5,466 nucleotides of DNA, taken from NCBI GenBank assembly GCA_039178805.1, contig JBCDFC010000289.1, forward strand, positions 1-5,466, written 5' to 3'. The notes under the pieces were generated by a model, which had not been told where the DNA came from, did no database searches, and saw only the letters and a program-made list of their open reading frames with translations. The stretch is from Thermohalobaculum sp039178805 (lineage in GTDB: Bacteria > Pseudomonadota > Alphaproteobacteria > Rhodobacterales > Rhodobacteraceae). Within the stretch, counting starts at the first letter, position 1. Each line of letters opens with the position of its first letter. Below, one piece after another: positions 1 to 5,466 of the stretch. The position numbers and the translations under genes are program-made.

Positions 1-1342
1 CGATCTTGAGCGCGCCCTCATAGATCACCTCTTTGCCGAGGAAGCCCACGAAGGGCACCACACCCGCCATCGAGAGCCCGGACAGCGCGGCCGCCCACAT
101 GGTGATGGGCATCGCGCGCCTCAGCCCGCCCAATGCGTCGACCTCGCGCGTGCCGGCCTTCTTGTCGAGACAGCCGACCATGAGGAACAGCGACGCCTTG
201 TAGAGCGCATGAACGACGAGGAAGAGCGCCGCGGCCACCACGGCCTTGTCCGTCCCACCCCCCAGCAGCATCACAAGCGTGCCGAGACCCATCACCGTCG
301 TATGCGCGAGCATCAGCTTCAGATCGGTCTGCCGCAGCGACCAGATCGCACCGATCAGCATGGACGTCGCGCCGAAGAGCGTGAGGATCCAGTGCCAGGC
401 CTCGGTCCCGCCGAGCGCCGGGTTGAGCCGCATCAGGAGATAGACCCCGGCCTTCACCATGGTGGCCGAGTGCAGATAGGCGGAAACGGGCGTCGGTGCC
501 GCCATAGCGCCCGGCAACCAGAAATGGAACGGGAACTGCGCCGATTTGGTGAAGGCCGCGAGCAGCACCAGGATCAGCACCGGCGCATAGAGCGCACTCT
601 CTTTGATCGCATCGCCCTCGGCGTTGAAGTCCGAAAGCCGATAGCTGCCCGTGAAATCGCCAAGCAGGATCAGCGCACCGAGGAGCGCCAATCCTCCGAG
701 CCCCGTCACCAGAAGCGCCTGCAGCGCCGAGCGCCGCGAGTTCGGCTTTTGGTAGTCGAAGCCGACGAGCAGGAAGGACGTGACCGTCGTGCCCTCCCAG
801 AACAGGAAAAGCGTGACGATATCGTCCGCCAGCACCAGCCCCACCATCGAGATCCCGAAGAGGAGGAGCAGCGTCAACAGTCGCGCAACCCTGGGATCGG
901 TGCGGAAATAGCCAGCGGTGTAGAGAAACACGAGCGCGCCGATCACGCTGATCAGAAGCGCGAAGACGAGCCCGAGCCCGTCCACCCGAAAGGCGAACTC
1001 GATCCCAAGCGCCGGCAGCCAAGGCCGCGACCAGGCGAAGACGTCGCCCCCCGCGACAGCCGGCAAGAAGGTGAGAAAGAAGAGAAAGGCGAGGAGCGCC
1101 ACGACGCTCGGCAGATAGAGGAGCCCGATCTTTACAGCCGGCACTTCTCGCAGCAGCCAACGCAGCGGCTGCACAGGCCAAGCCTCGGCACCGACGGGCC
1201 AGAGCATCTTCCCGGCGACCCCTTCGGCGAGCGGATCGGATCCGCCCACGGGCCCACCCAAGGGCCCACCCACGGGCGTCGTCCCAGCCGGCAGACCGTC
1301 CACGCCCTCTGATCCTGCGCTCTGACGGTCGCTTTCCTGCAT
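1..1342 (-). CDS. mrpA: Cation/proton antiporter subunit A (MrpA/MnhA family), 3' end beyond the window
   Basis: Membrane subunit of the multisubunit Mrp Na+(K+)/H+ antiporter, related to complex I subunit NuoL/ND5; it is expected to help form the cation/proton pathway in the inner membrane. The frame is open from ATG 1342 to the left edge (447 codons). Visible landmarks are a hydrophobic helix at about 72-95, RVDGLGLVFALL 119-130, FWEGTTVTSF 181-190, FTKSAQFPFHFWLPG 264-278, HSATMVKAG 291-299, HALYKASLFLMVG 378-390 and PFVGFLGKE 430-438. Glu183, Lys266, His273 and Lys342 are offset by a constant 43 from functional Glu140, Lys223, His230 and Lys299 of Bacillus MrpA (recalled from the literature), which favours MrpA over NuoL. 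The start is supported by GGAG five bases upstream. Oddly, residues 1-45 are a Gly/Pro-rich extension and the usual first membrane helix is not evident. ATG 1207 (residue 46) is an alternative start. The gene lies 102 bases after accA; other mrp genes probably follow to the left. Confidence 0.88.
   Translation of the reverse strand, partial: MQESDRQSAGSEGVDGLPAGTTPVGGPLGGPVGGSDPLAEGVAGKMLWPVGAEAWPVQPLRWLLREVPAVKIGLLYLPSVVALLAFLFFLTFLPAVAGGDVFAWSRPWLPALGIEFAFRVDGLGLVFALLISVIGALVFLYTAGYFRTDPRVARLLTLLLLFGISMVGLVLADDIVTLFLFWEGTTVTSFLLVGFDYQKPNSRRSALQALLVTGLGGLALLGALILLGDFTGSYRLSDFNAEGDAIKESALYAPVLILVLLAAFTKSAQFPFHFWLPGAMAAPTPVSAYLHSATMVKAGVYLLMRLNPALGGTEAWHWILTLFGATSMLIGAIWSLRQTDLKLMLAHTTVMGLGTLVMLLGGGTDKAVVAAALFLVVHALYKASLFLMVGCLDKKAGTREVDALGGLRRAMPITMWAAALSGLSMAGVVPFVGFLGKEVIYEGALKI
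1244..1276. repeat. 12-base tandem repeat inside the mrpA 5' end
   Basis: The 11-mer GGGCCCACCCA occurs at 1250-1260 and again at 1262-1272, a period of 12 bases, with a partial GCCCAC copy at 1244-1249 before it. Read on the minus strand it encodes PVGGPLGGPVGG (residues 23-34 of the predicted MrpA). The period is a multiple of three, so copy-number change would keep the frame. Confidence 0.75.
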
Positions 1343-1347
1343 CACGG

Positions 1348-1351
1348 CTCC
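1348..1351 (-). promoter_or_regulatory. Ribosome binding site for mrpA
   Basis: GGAG on the minus strand sits five bases before ATG 1342. It decides for this start over the in-frame ATG at 1207, which has only a purine-rich GGGAAG directly abutting it. The frame upstream of 1342 is open back to the accA stop, but it contains no hydrophobic stretch that would supply a missing membrane helix. Confidence 0.6.
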
Positions 1352-1414
1352 GGGATCGTTGGCGGGAGGATCGGGCTGGCGGCTGCATGCCCAATGGGTA
1401 GGCAAACCATAACG

Positions 1415-1429
1415 CAACTGTCGCAGTTG
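1415..1429. other. Small perfect inverted repeat in the accA-mrpA gap
   Basis: CAACTG TCG CAGTTG is a perfect 6-base inverted repeat with a 3-base centre, 16 bases past the accA stop and about 70 bases before the mrpA start. On the transcribed strand it is followed by CGTTATGGTTTGCC, which is not a proper U tract, so an intrinsic terminator is doubtful. It could be a weak terminator, an operator for mrpA, or chance. No convincing promoter boxes were seen elsewhere in this 102-base gap. Confidence 0.4.
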
Positions 1430-1444
1430 GCCAGGGGGCCGAGA

Positions 1445-2410
1445 TCAGCTGAGCGCCCGCTCCCCCATCTGCAGGAACTTTCGACGCCGATCAGCCTTAA
1501 GGGCCGCTTGATCAAGGCCGTCAAGCTCGCTCAGCAGTTCAGCGATGGTCTCTCCCGTCGCCGCGATCGCTTCGGCCGGCGCCCGTTGCGCCCCGCCCAC
1601 AGGCTCCGCCACCACGCGATCCGCGACGCCGAGCGCCGCCAGATCCTCCGCCGTGAGCCGCAAAGCCTGCGCCGCCTCGCGCATCTTCTCGGCGTTCTTC
1701 CACAGGATGGAGGCGCAGCCTTCGGGCGAGATCACGGAGTAGACGGCGTGTTCCAGCATCGCGACCCGGTTCGCCGTCGCAAGCGCGACGGCCCCGCCCG
1801 AACCGCCCTCACCGATGACGACGGCCACGAACGGACTGCCAAGACCAAGGCACTTCTCCGTGGCCCGCGCGATCGCCTCCGCCTGGCCCCGCTCCTCGGC
1901 CCCCTTGCCCGGATAGGCGCCCGGCGTGTCCACGAGCGTGATGAGCGGCAGATGAAAACGGTCCGCCAGATCCATCAGCCGCACGGCCTTGCGATACCCC
2001 TCGGGCCGCGCCATGCCAAAGTTACGCTCCAGCCGGGAGCGCGTATCCGCGCCCTTCTCATGGCCGAGAACCACCACCGGCCGGTCGCGAAACCGCGCAA
2101 GCCCGCCGACGATGGCGTGGTCTTCGGCAAAGTTCCGGTCGCCTGCGAGCGGCGTGTAATCGGTGAAGAGCGCCCGAATATAGTCGAGCGCATGGGGCCG
2201 GGCCGGATGCCGCGCCACCTGACATTTCTGCCAAGGGCTCAGATCCTTGTAGAGCCCTTCGAGCATCGTCTTGGCGCGGGCTTCGAGCCGGTCGGCCTCG
2301 TCATCGACTTCGAGCTCCGGGGTCGCATCCGACAAGGCGCGGAGCTCCGCCACCTTCCCGGCGAGCTCCGCCACGCCTTTTTCGAAATCGAGGAATGTCT
2401 GCTGCTGCAT
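1445..2410 (-). CDS. accA: Acetyl-CoA carboxylase carboxyltransferase subunit alpha
   Basis: Alpha subunit of the carboxyltransferase half of acetyl-CoA carboxylase. With AccD it moves the carboxyl group from carboxybiotin on AccB to acetyl-CoA, making malonyl-CoA, the first committed step of fatty acid synthesis in the cytoplasm. The 321 residues match the usual length of about 315-320. Residues 1-60 form the N-terminal helical segment typical of AccA (FLDFEKGVAEL near the start). The crotonase-like fold carries DTPGAYPG at 161-168, the glycine-rich GEGGSGGA at 200-207 and SPEGCASILWK at 228-238, all strongly conserved in the family. The start is firm, because an in-frame TAG lies five codons upstream of ATG 2410; the ribosome site is weak (GGGCG). 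It lies 184 bases downstream of the malyl-CoA lyase gene, another acetyl-CoA enzyme, and 102 bases before mrpA. AccD is not in the window, as is usual, since accA and accD are often unlinked. Confidence 0.97.
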   Translation of the reverse strand: MQQQTFLDFEKGVAELAGKVAELRALSDATPELEVDDEADRLEARAKTMLEGLYKDLSPWQKCQVARHPARPHALDYIRALFTDYTPLAGDRNFAEDHAIVGGLARFRDRPVVVLGHEKGADTRSRLERNFGMARPEGYRKAVRLMDLADRFHLPLITLVDTPGAYPGKGAEERGQAEAIARATEKCLGLGSPFVAVVIGEGGSGGAVALATANRVAMLEHAVYSVISPEGCASILWKNAEKMREAAQALRLTAEDLAALGVADRVVAEPVGGAQRAPAEAIAATGETIAELLSELDGLDQAALKADRRRKFLQMGERALS

Positions 2411-2513
2411 GATCGCCCAGATGGCCTATCGCGCCCGAGGATGCAATGGCCGCCCCCCTCCATCGACCGTCCTTTGAGCGCGTCGGGGGCGCGGCTGGCG
2501 GGCGGGCCGCTGA

Positions 2514-2543
2514 GGGCGCAGAGCGCCCGAAGTCGGGGCGCCC
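2514..2543. other. Cluster of mutually exclusive GC hairpins upstream of accA
   Basis: The alternating blocks GGGCGC (2514-2519), GCGCCC (2523-2528) and GGGCGC (2536-2541) can pair in two exclusive ways. The middle block can form a perfect 6-base stem with the left block (loop AGA) or with the right block (7-base loop). The self-complementary GGGCGCCC at 2536-2543 and a further GCGCGCCC at 2548-2555 add more options. The cluster lies in the 184-base gap between the lyase stop and the accA start. No run of T follows on the minus strand, so a classical intrinsic terminator is not shown. Confidence 0.45.
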
Positions 2544-2563
2544 AAAAGCGCGCCCGACCCTGT

Positions 2564-2605
2564 TGATCAGCCCCCAATGATCAGCCCCAGGTGATCAGCC
2601 CCCGC
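2564..2605. repeat. Three-copy 14-base tandem repeat overlapping the lyase stop codon
   Basis: TGATCAGCCCC begins at 2564, 2578 and 2592, giving three 14-base units that differ only in the last three or four bases. A decayed fourth unit begins CGATCA at 2606 inside the lyase coding region. Each unit contains the palindrome TGATCA. On the minus strand the copy at 2592 supplies the TGA stop (2597-2595) of the lyase gene and part of its last glycine codons. Confidence 0.9.
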
Positions 2606-3569
2606 CGATCAACTCGGACTGCTTCACGATCACCTCCGCCTGCCGGATCGAGGCAAGATCGATCAGCTTGCCATCGAGCGTCACGGCACCGGCGCCCGCC
2701 TTCGTCGCCTCCTCCATCGCCGCAATGATGCGCTTCGCTTTCGTCACCGCGGCGTCCGACGGCGTGAAGATCTCATTGGCAAGCCCCACCTGGCTCGGGT
2801 GGATCGCCCATTTGCCGACCATGCCCAGCGTCGCCGAACGAAGCGCCTGCGCCCGAAACCCGTCCGGGTCGGAGAAGTCGCCGAAAGGTCCGTCGACCGG
2901 CAGCACGCCATGGGTCCGGCAGGCCGCCACGATCGCCACCGTCGGGAAGTGCCACGGATCGCCCCAATGACGCGCCCGCTCCCCCTCCTTCGGGTCCTCC
3001 AGCATATAGTAGTTCTCTTGCGTGCCACCGATCGCCGTCGTCGCCATGCCCATAAAGGCCGCATAGTCCGCAGGCCCAAGGCTCATTGCCTCCATCCGGG
3101 GCGACGCCGCCGCGATCTCCTCCACATGCGCAAGCCCCGCCGCCGTCTCGATGATCACTTCAAGCCCGATGCGCTTCGTCTTCCCCGTCGCCGCCTCCAG
3201 CGCCGAGACCATGGCATCGACCGCGTAGACATCCTTGGCGTTCCCGGCCTTCGGGATCATGATCAGATCGAGCCGGCCATGCGTCCCCTCGATCAAGTCC
3301 ACCACATCCCGCACCCAATAGGGCGTATCGAGCCCATTGATCCGGACCGAGACCGTCTTTTTTCCCCAATCCACATCGTTGATCGCCTGCACGACGTTCT
3401 TGCGCGCCTCGATCTTGTCATCGGGCGCGACCGCATCCTCCAGATCCAGGTTCACCACATCCGCAGCACTCGCCGCCATTTTCTCGAAAAGCGCGGGCTT
3501 CGAGCCGGGTCCGAAAAGCTGACAGCGGTTCGGTCGAGCGGGCGGCGCAGGCTGGACAAGAAAGCTCAT
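2595..3569 (-). CDS. mcl1: L-malyl-CoA/beta-methylmalyl-CoA lyase (Mcl1 type, CitE-like superfamily)
   Basis: Reversible Mg2+-dependent lyase that splits beta-methylmalyl-CoA into propionyl-CoA and glyoxylate and malyl-CoA into acetyl-CoA and glyoxylate. It serves the ethylmalonyl-CoA pathway of acetate assimilation in Rhodobacter-like bacteria. The 324 residues begin MSFLVQPAPPARPNRCQLFG, almost as recalled for the R. sphaeroides enzyme (about 318). A TIM-barrel fold is expected, with LDLEDAVAPDDK 41-52, SVRINGLDTP 74-83, IMIPKAGN 103-110, EVIIET 137-142, SLGPADYAAFMG 163-174, GGTQENYYML 181-190 and GMVGKWAIHPSQ 249-260. Arg76, Glu141 and Asp168 fall where the substrate and metal ligands lie in Mcl1, and Asp304 in KLIDLAS may be the residue contributed to the neighbouring subunit. 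ATG 3569 is chosen over ATG 3620 from the family N-terminus and a GGAG six bases upstream. A charged segment at 191-200 looks about five residues longer than in the recalled relative. A plain CitE-like lyase is less likely. Confidence 0.93.
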   Translation of the reverse strand: MSFLVQPAPPARPNRCQLFGPGSKPALFEKMAASAADVVNLDLEDAVAPDDKIEARKNVVQAINDVDWGKKTVSVRINGLDTPYWVRDVVDLIEGTHGRLDLIMIPKAGNAKDVYAVDAMVSALEAATGKTKRIGLEVIIETAAGLAHVEEIAAASPRMEAMSLGPADYAAFMGMATTAIGGTQENYYMLEDPKEGERARHWGDPWHFPTVAIVAACRTHGVLPVDGPFGDFSDPDGFRAQALRSATLGMVGKWAIHPSQVGLANEIFTPSDAAVTKAKRIIAAMEEATKAGAGAVTLDGKLIDLASIRQAEVIVKQSELIGGG

Positions 3570-3575
3570 GGCAGG

Positions 3576-3579
3576 CTCC
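3576..3579 (-). promoter_or_regulatory. Ribosome binding site fixing the malyl-CoA lyase start
   Basis: GGAG on the minus strand is six bases before ATG 3569. It supports this start over the in-frame ATG at 3620, which would add 17 residues (starting MRQRGAG) that are not found in the family as I know it. Confidence 0.7.
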
Positions 3580-3614
3580 GATGCGGTGAGGACGGGTCGG
3601 CCTGCGCCGCGTTG

Positions 3615-3631
3615 GCGCAAGATTGTTGCGC
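3615..3631. promoter_or_regulatory. Operator-like inverted repeat in the malyl-CoA lyase leader
   Basis: GCGCAA (3615-3620), GATTG and TTGCGC (3626-3631) form a perfect 6-base inverted repeat with a 5-base centre. It lies 46-62 bases upstream of the lyase start and directly after the candidate -10 box, so it would cover the transcription start near 3629. That position suits a repressor site. The factor is not identifiable from this sequence alone, and a chance GC-rich palindrome or an RNA hairpin is possible. Confidence 0.4.
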
Positions 3632-3635
3632 GCCC

Positions 3636-3664
3636 GTCCTAGATCGCACGCCCGCACCGGTCAA
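3636..3664 (-). promoter_or_regulatory. Candidate sigma-70 type promoter for the malyl-CoA lyase gene
   Basis: On the minus strand TTGACC (3664-3659) matches five of six bases of the -35 consensus. It is followed after 17 bases by TAGGAC (3641-3636), which matches the -10 consensus only at T1, A2 and A5. Transcription would start near 3629 and leave a leader of about 60 bases before ATG 3569. The weak -10 box would fit a promoter needing an activator. The rest of the 222-base gap up to the chemoreceptor stop shows no gene and no clear terminator. Confidence 0.35.
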
Positions 3665-3791
3665 TGCCGGATCGATTACCGCAACCTCTCCCACACAGTA
3701 CGATCCATGAGAAAGTCCCACGCGGCCAGCACTTCCAACAGCTGCCGGAGACCGCCTGTGAACCCCAGCGCCAAGACCGAAACGAATAGAC

Positions 3792-5466
3792 CTATGCCAC
3801 GAGCGCCAGGCTTGGATGTGTCGTTGCAGAAGCCACCGCTTCAATCTTGAACTGCGAGACTGCCCCACGAAGGGTCTCGGCCTTCTGAAGAACTGCCTCC
3901 GTTGTGGCCAGGCCAGACGCGGCGGCCTCGCGGTTGCGGCCCGTCAGCCGGTCGAGATCGCGGACCGCTAGATTGATCTGCTCGACACCTGTCGTTTGCT
4001 CCCGGAGAGCACTCGTGATCTCCCGCACGAGATGGGACGTCTTTTCGATGTTGGGAACCAGTTCTTCAAGCTTGCGGCTTGCGTCTTCGGAGACAGAGAC
4101 GGTCTCGACCGAAATGCTAGAGATCTCGGCGGCCGCCTGCCGGCTGCGTTCGGCAAGCTTGCGCACTTCCGAGGCTACGACCGCGAAACCCTTGCCGTGC
4201 TCGCCGGCGCGCGCGGCCTCGACCGCGGCGTTCAGCGCCAGCAGATCGGTTTGGCGGGCAATTTCCTGGACAATGCCGATGCGGTCGGTGATCGACCGGA
4301 GCGCTTCCATCGCACGCGCGATGGCTTCGCCAGACTCTCGCGCCTGTACCGCGGACTTCGTCGCGATCCCTTCGGTTTTTTCTGCATTGTCGCTCGACTG
4401 GCGAATGCTGGCCGACATCTGCTCGACCGCGGAGGAGGCTGTCTGAGCCGCCTGTGCTTGTCCGTTTGCGTCATCGCGCAGTCGGCTCGAATTTCCGTGC
4501 ATCGCATCCGCTGCCTCGCGCAAGCTCGAGATCTCAGAGGCAACCGTGGTCACGCTTGCGCGTACGGTCCGAAGCATCTCAGCCAGGGACGCGCCGAGCA
4601 CGTCTCGGGCGTTGTCGGCCTCGTAGGAGCCCGTGAGATCCCCCCGGGCAATCGCACTCGCCGCCTCGGCCTTGTCCTGTAGCGAGCTCACCATACGGGC
4701 CGCCGCGCGTTGCAGCTCAGCGACTTCGCCAGTTCCGTCCTCTGGCGTCGTCGCCGTCACGTCGCCTTCGGAGACCCGCTCGATAACCTCGGTCACCGCC
4801 TTGAGCGGCGCCAGCGCGCGCAACGTAACCCAAACAAGACCGGCCGACAGAACCAGGGCCAGCGACAGCGTGACGGCCATCACGACCTGAAAGCTCTCCA
4901 ACTTTGCGTTCACGGCCGCTCCGACCGACTGGTTTTTGGCCTCCTGGTGGTCGATGAACTGGTTGATGGCGGCCAGCCAATCGATGAAGAGCGGGCGCGC
5001 CTCTTCCATCAGCATGCTATGAGCCGTTTCAGCCCGACCCTCGGCGCGGGCAGCGATAACAGCGTCGATGAGCGGCAGGGTCTCGGCCTCGATCCGCTCG
5101 ATCTCGGTAAGAAGGCCCGGCTCGGCAGCATCCACGCCGGCACCGCTCTCCATCATCGCGTCAAGCTTGATCGCGCTCTCAGCGTAAAAGCCCGCCAGCG
5201 TCTCGATGGTCCCGACTGCGGCCGCCTGCGCCTCCGGCTCGTCAAAGAGGACGACGTCACGGAGCTCGATCGCCCGGTCGTGAACACTGCCGCGAAAGTT
5301 GATTGCGAAGCGTTGCTTGACGCTGTTGGTCTCATTCACGACCGCGAGCTGGTCGGCGATCTTCACCACACTGTAAACGCTATAGAGCCCGATCGCGAGC
5401 ATGGCGCCCGCGATGAGAGCGACGGAGAGATGGTGCGTCTTCTTGATGGATGTGGACTTGCCGACC
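3792..5466 (-). CDS. Methyl-accepting chemotaxis protein with periplasmic four-helix-bundle sensor, 5' end beyond the window
   Basis: Transmembrane chemoreceptor that would sense a ligand outside the inner membrane and control CheA kinase through CheW. There are 557 visible codons to TAG 3794-3792. In order they show a Lys-containing cytoplasmic lead (GKSTSIKK), membrane helix 1 at about 13-34, and a periplasmic segment of about 160 residues. The latter contains the NSVKQRFAINFRGSVHDR region, typical of 4HB_MCP-like sensors. Membrane helix 2 (about 194-216) is followed by a HAMP domain (about 217-265), a second HAMP-like segment (GDLTGSY, about 265-303) and the coiled-coil signalling domain. 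The hairpin tip, at about 400-437, has the hallmark LALNAAVEAARAGE and GKGFAVVASEVRKLAE. The in-frame ATG at 5402 lies inside membrane helix 1 and the frame is open to the edge without a start codon, so the true start is further right. The C-terminus (SLALVA) lacks an NWETF-like CheR tether. The ligand cannot be told, and no che gene is adjacent here. Confidence 0.96.
   Translation of the reverse strand, partial: VGKSTSIKKTHHLSVALIAGAMLAIGLYSVYSVVKIADQLAVVNETNSVKQRFAINFRGSVHDRAIELRDVVLFDEPEAQAAAVGTIETLAGFYAESAIKLDAMMESGAGVDAAEPGLLTEIERIEAETLPLIDAVIAARAEGRAETAHSMLMEEARPLFIDWLAAINQFIDHQEAKNQSVGAAVNAKLESFQVVMAVTLSLALVLSAGLVWVTLRALAPLKAVTEVIERVSEGDVTATTPEDGTGEVAELQRAAARMVSSLQDKAEAASAIARGDLTGSYEADNARDVLGASLAEMLRTVRASVTTVASEISSLREAADAMHGNSSRLRDDANGQAQAAQTASSAVEQMSASIRQSSDNAEKTEGIATKSAVQARESGEAIARAMEALRSITDRIGIVQEIARQTDLLALNAAVEAARAGEHGKGFAVVASEVRKLAERSRQAAAEISSISVETVSVSEDASRKLEELVPNIEKTSHLVREITSALREQTTGVEQINLAVRDLDRLTGRNREAAASGLATTEAVLQKAETLRGAVSQFKIEAVASATTHPSLALVA

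Noticed and set aside
209..1312. Plus-strand open frame of 367 codons
   Set aside because: It is antisense to mrpA, and its product is an Arg/Glu/Gln-rich string typical of the shadow frame of a hydrophobic GC-rich gene.
18..1394. Long minus-strand open frame of 458 codons overlapping mrpA
   Set aside because: Its translation is Arg/Gly/Ala-rich low-complexity with no family motif. The neighbouring frame from ATG 1342 gives a clear MrpA with conserved charged residues in membrane helices.
1343..1444. Intrinsic terminator after accA
   Set aside because: The 6-base stem is short and AT-containing, and it is not followed by a T run on the transcribed strand.
1394..2566. Plus-strand open frame of 390 codons
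   Set aside because: It is antisense to all of accA, has no recognisable motif and has an Arg-rich composition expected of a GC-rich shadow frame.
3570..3620. Extended lyase start at ATG 3620
   Set aside because: It adds 17 residues absent from the family, lacks the better GGAG spacing, and would begin almost on top of the predicted transcription start.
2799..3710. Plus-strand open frame of 303 codons
   Set aside because: It is antisense to the malyl-CoA lyase and its promoter region. Its product is rich in Arg and His with no family resemblance.
3566..3868. Minus-strand open frame of 100 codons spanning the gap between the chemoreceptor and the lyase
   Set aside because: It overlaps the 3' end of the chemoreceptor out of frame and runs over the lyase start. 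It shows no ribosome site or motif.
3996..4682. Plus-strand open frame of 228 codons inside the chemoreceptor gene
   Set aside because: It is antisense to the conserved signalling domain and is a by-product of its codon pattern.
5400..5402. ATG 5402 as the chemoreceptor start
   Set aside because: It falls in the middle of the first membrane helix. The frame continues upstream with hydrophobic and then Lys-containing residues to the window edge.
1..5466. tRNA, rRNA, CRISPR array, insertion sequence or phage attachment site
   Set aside because: No cloverleaf, spaced repeat array, transposase or terminal inverted repeat was seen. The only tandem repeats are the 12- and 14-base units described above.

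Overview
This is a high-GC window (several 60-base lines counted by eye gave about 60-80% GC) carrying four protein genes. All four are on the minus strand, so transcription runs from right to left. The malyl-CoA lyase resembles the Rhodobacter enzyme closely from memory. Together with the presence of ethylmalonyl-CoA-pathway chemistry and the codon style, this points to an alphaproteobacterium, most likely of the Rhodobacterales/Rhodobacteraceae.

Layout in transcription order. (1) 5466-3792 holds a methyl-accepting chemotaxis protein whose start lies just beyond the right edge. (2) 3791-3570 is a 222-base gap with a candidate promoter and an operator-like inverted repeat for the next gene. 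(3) 3569-2595 is L-malyl-CoA/beta-methylmalyl-CoA lyase (Mcl1 type). (4) 2594-2411 is a very GC-rich gap with a 14-base tandem repeat and a cluster of alternative hairpins. (5) 2410-1445 is accA, the carboxyltransferase alpha subunit of acetyl-CoA carboxylase. (6) 1444-1343 is a short gap with a small perfect inverted repeat. (7) 1342-1 is the N-terminal 447 codons of an MrpA/MnhA-type cation/proton antiporter subunit A, which continues past the left edge.

The lyase and AccA both act at the acetyl-CoA node. The lyase releases or consumes acetyl-CoA, propionyl-CoA and glyoxylate. AccA with AccB, AccC and AccD commits acetyl-CoA to fatty acid synthesis. The antiporter gene would be the first gene of an Mrp cluster lying to the left. 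The chemoreceptor has no che gene beside it here. The gaps of 222, 184 and 102 bases suggest separate or only loosely coupled transcription units rather than a tight operon.

The window is mostly ordinary housekeeping and accessory metabolism, and no new system is evident. The points most worth a second look are the unusual MrpA N-terminus, the operator-like repeat over the predicted lyase transcription start, and the two repeat structures between the lyase gene and accA.
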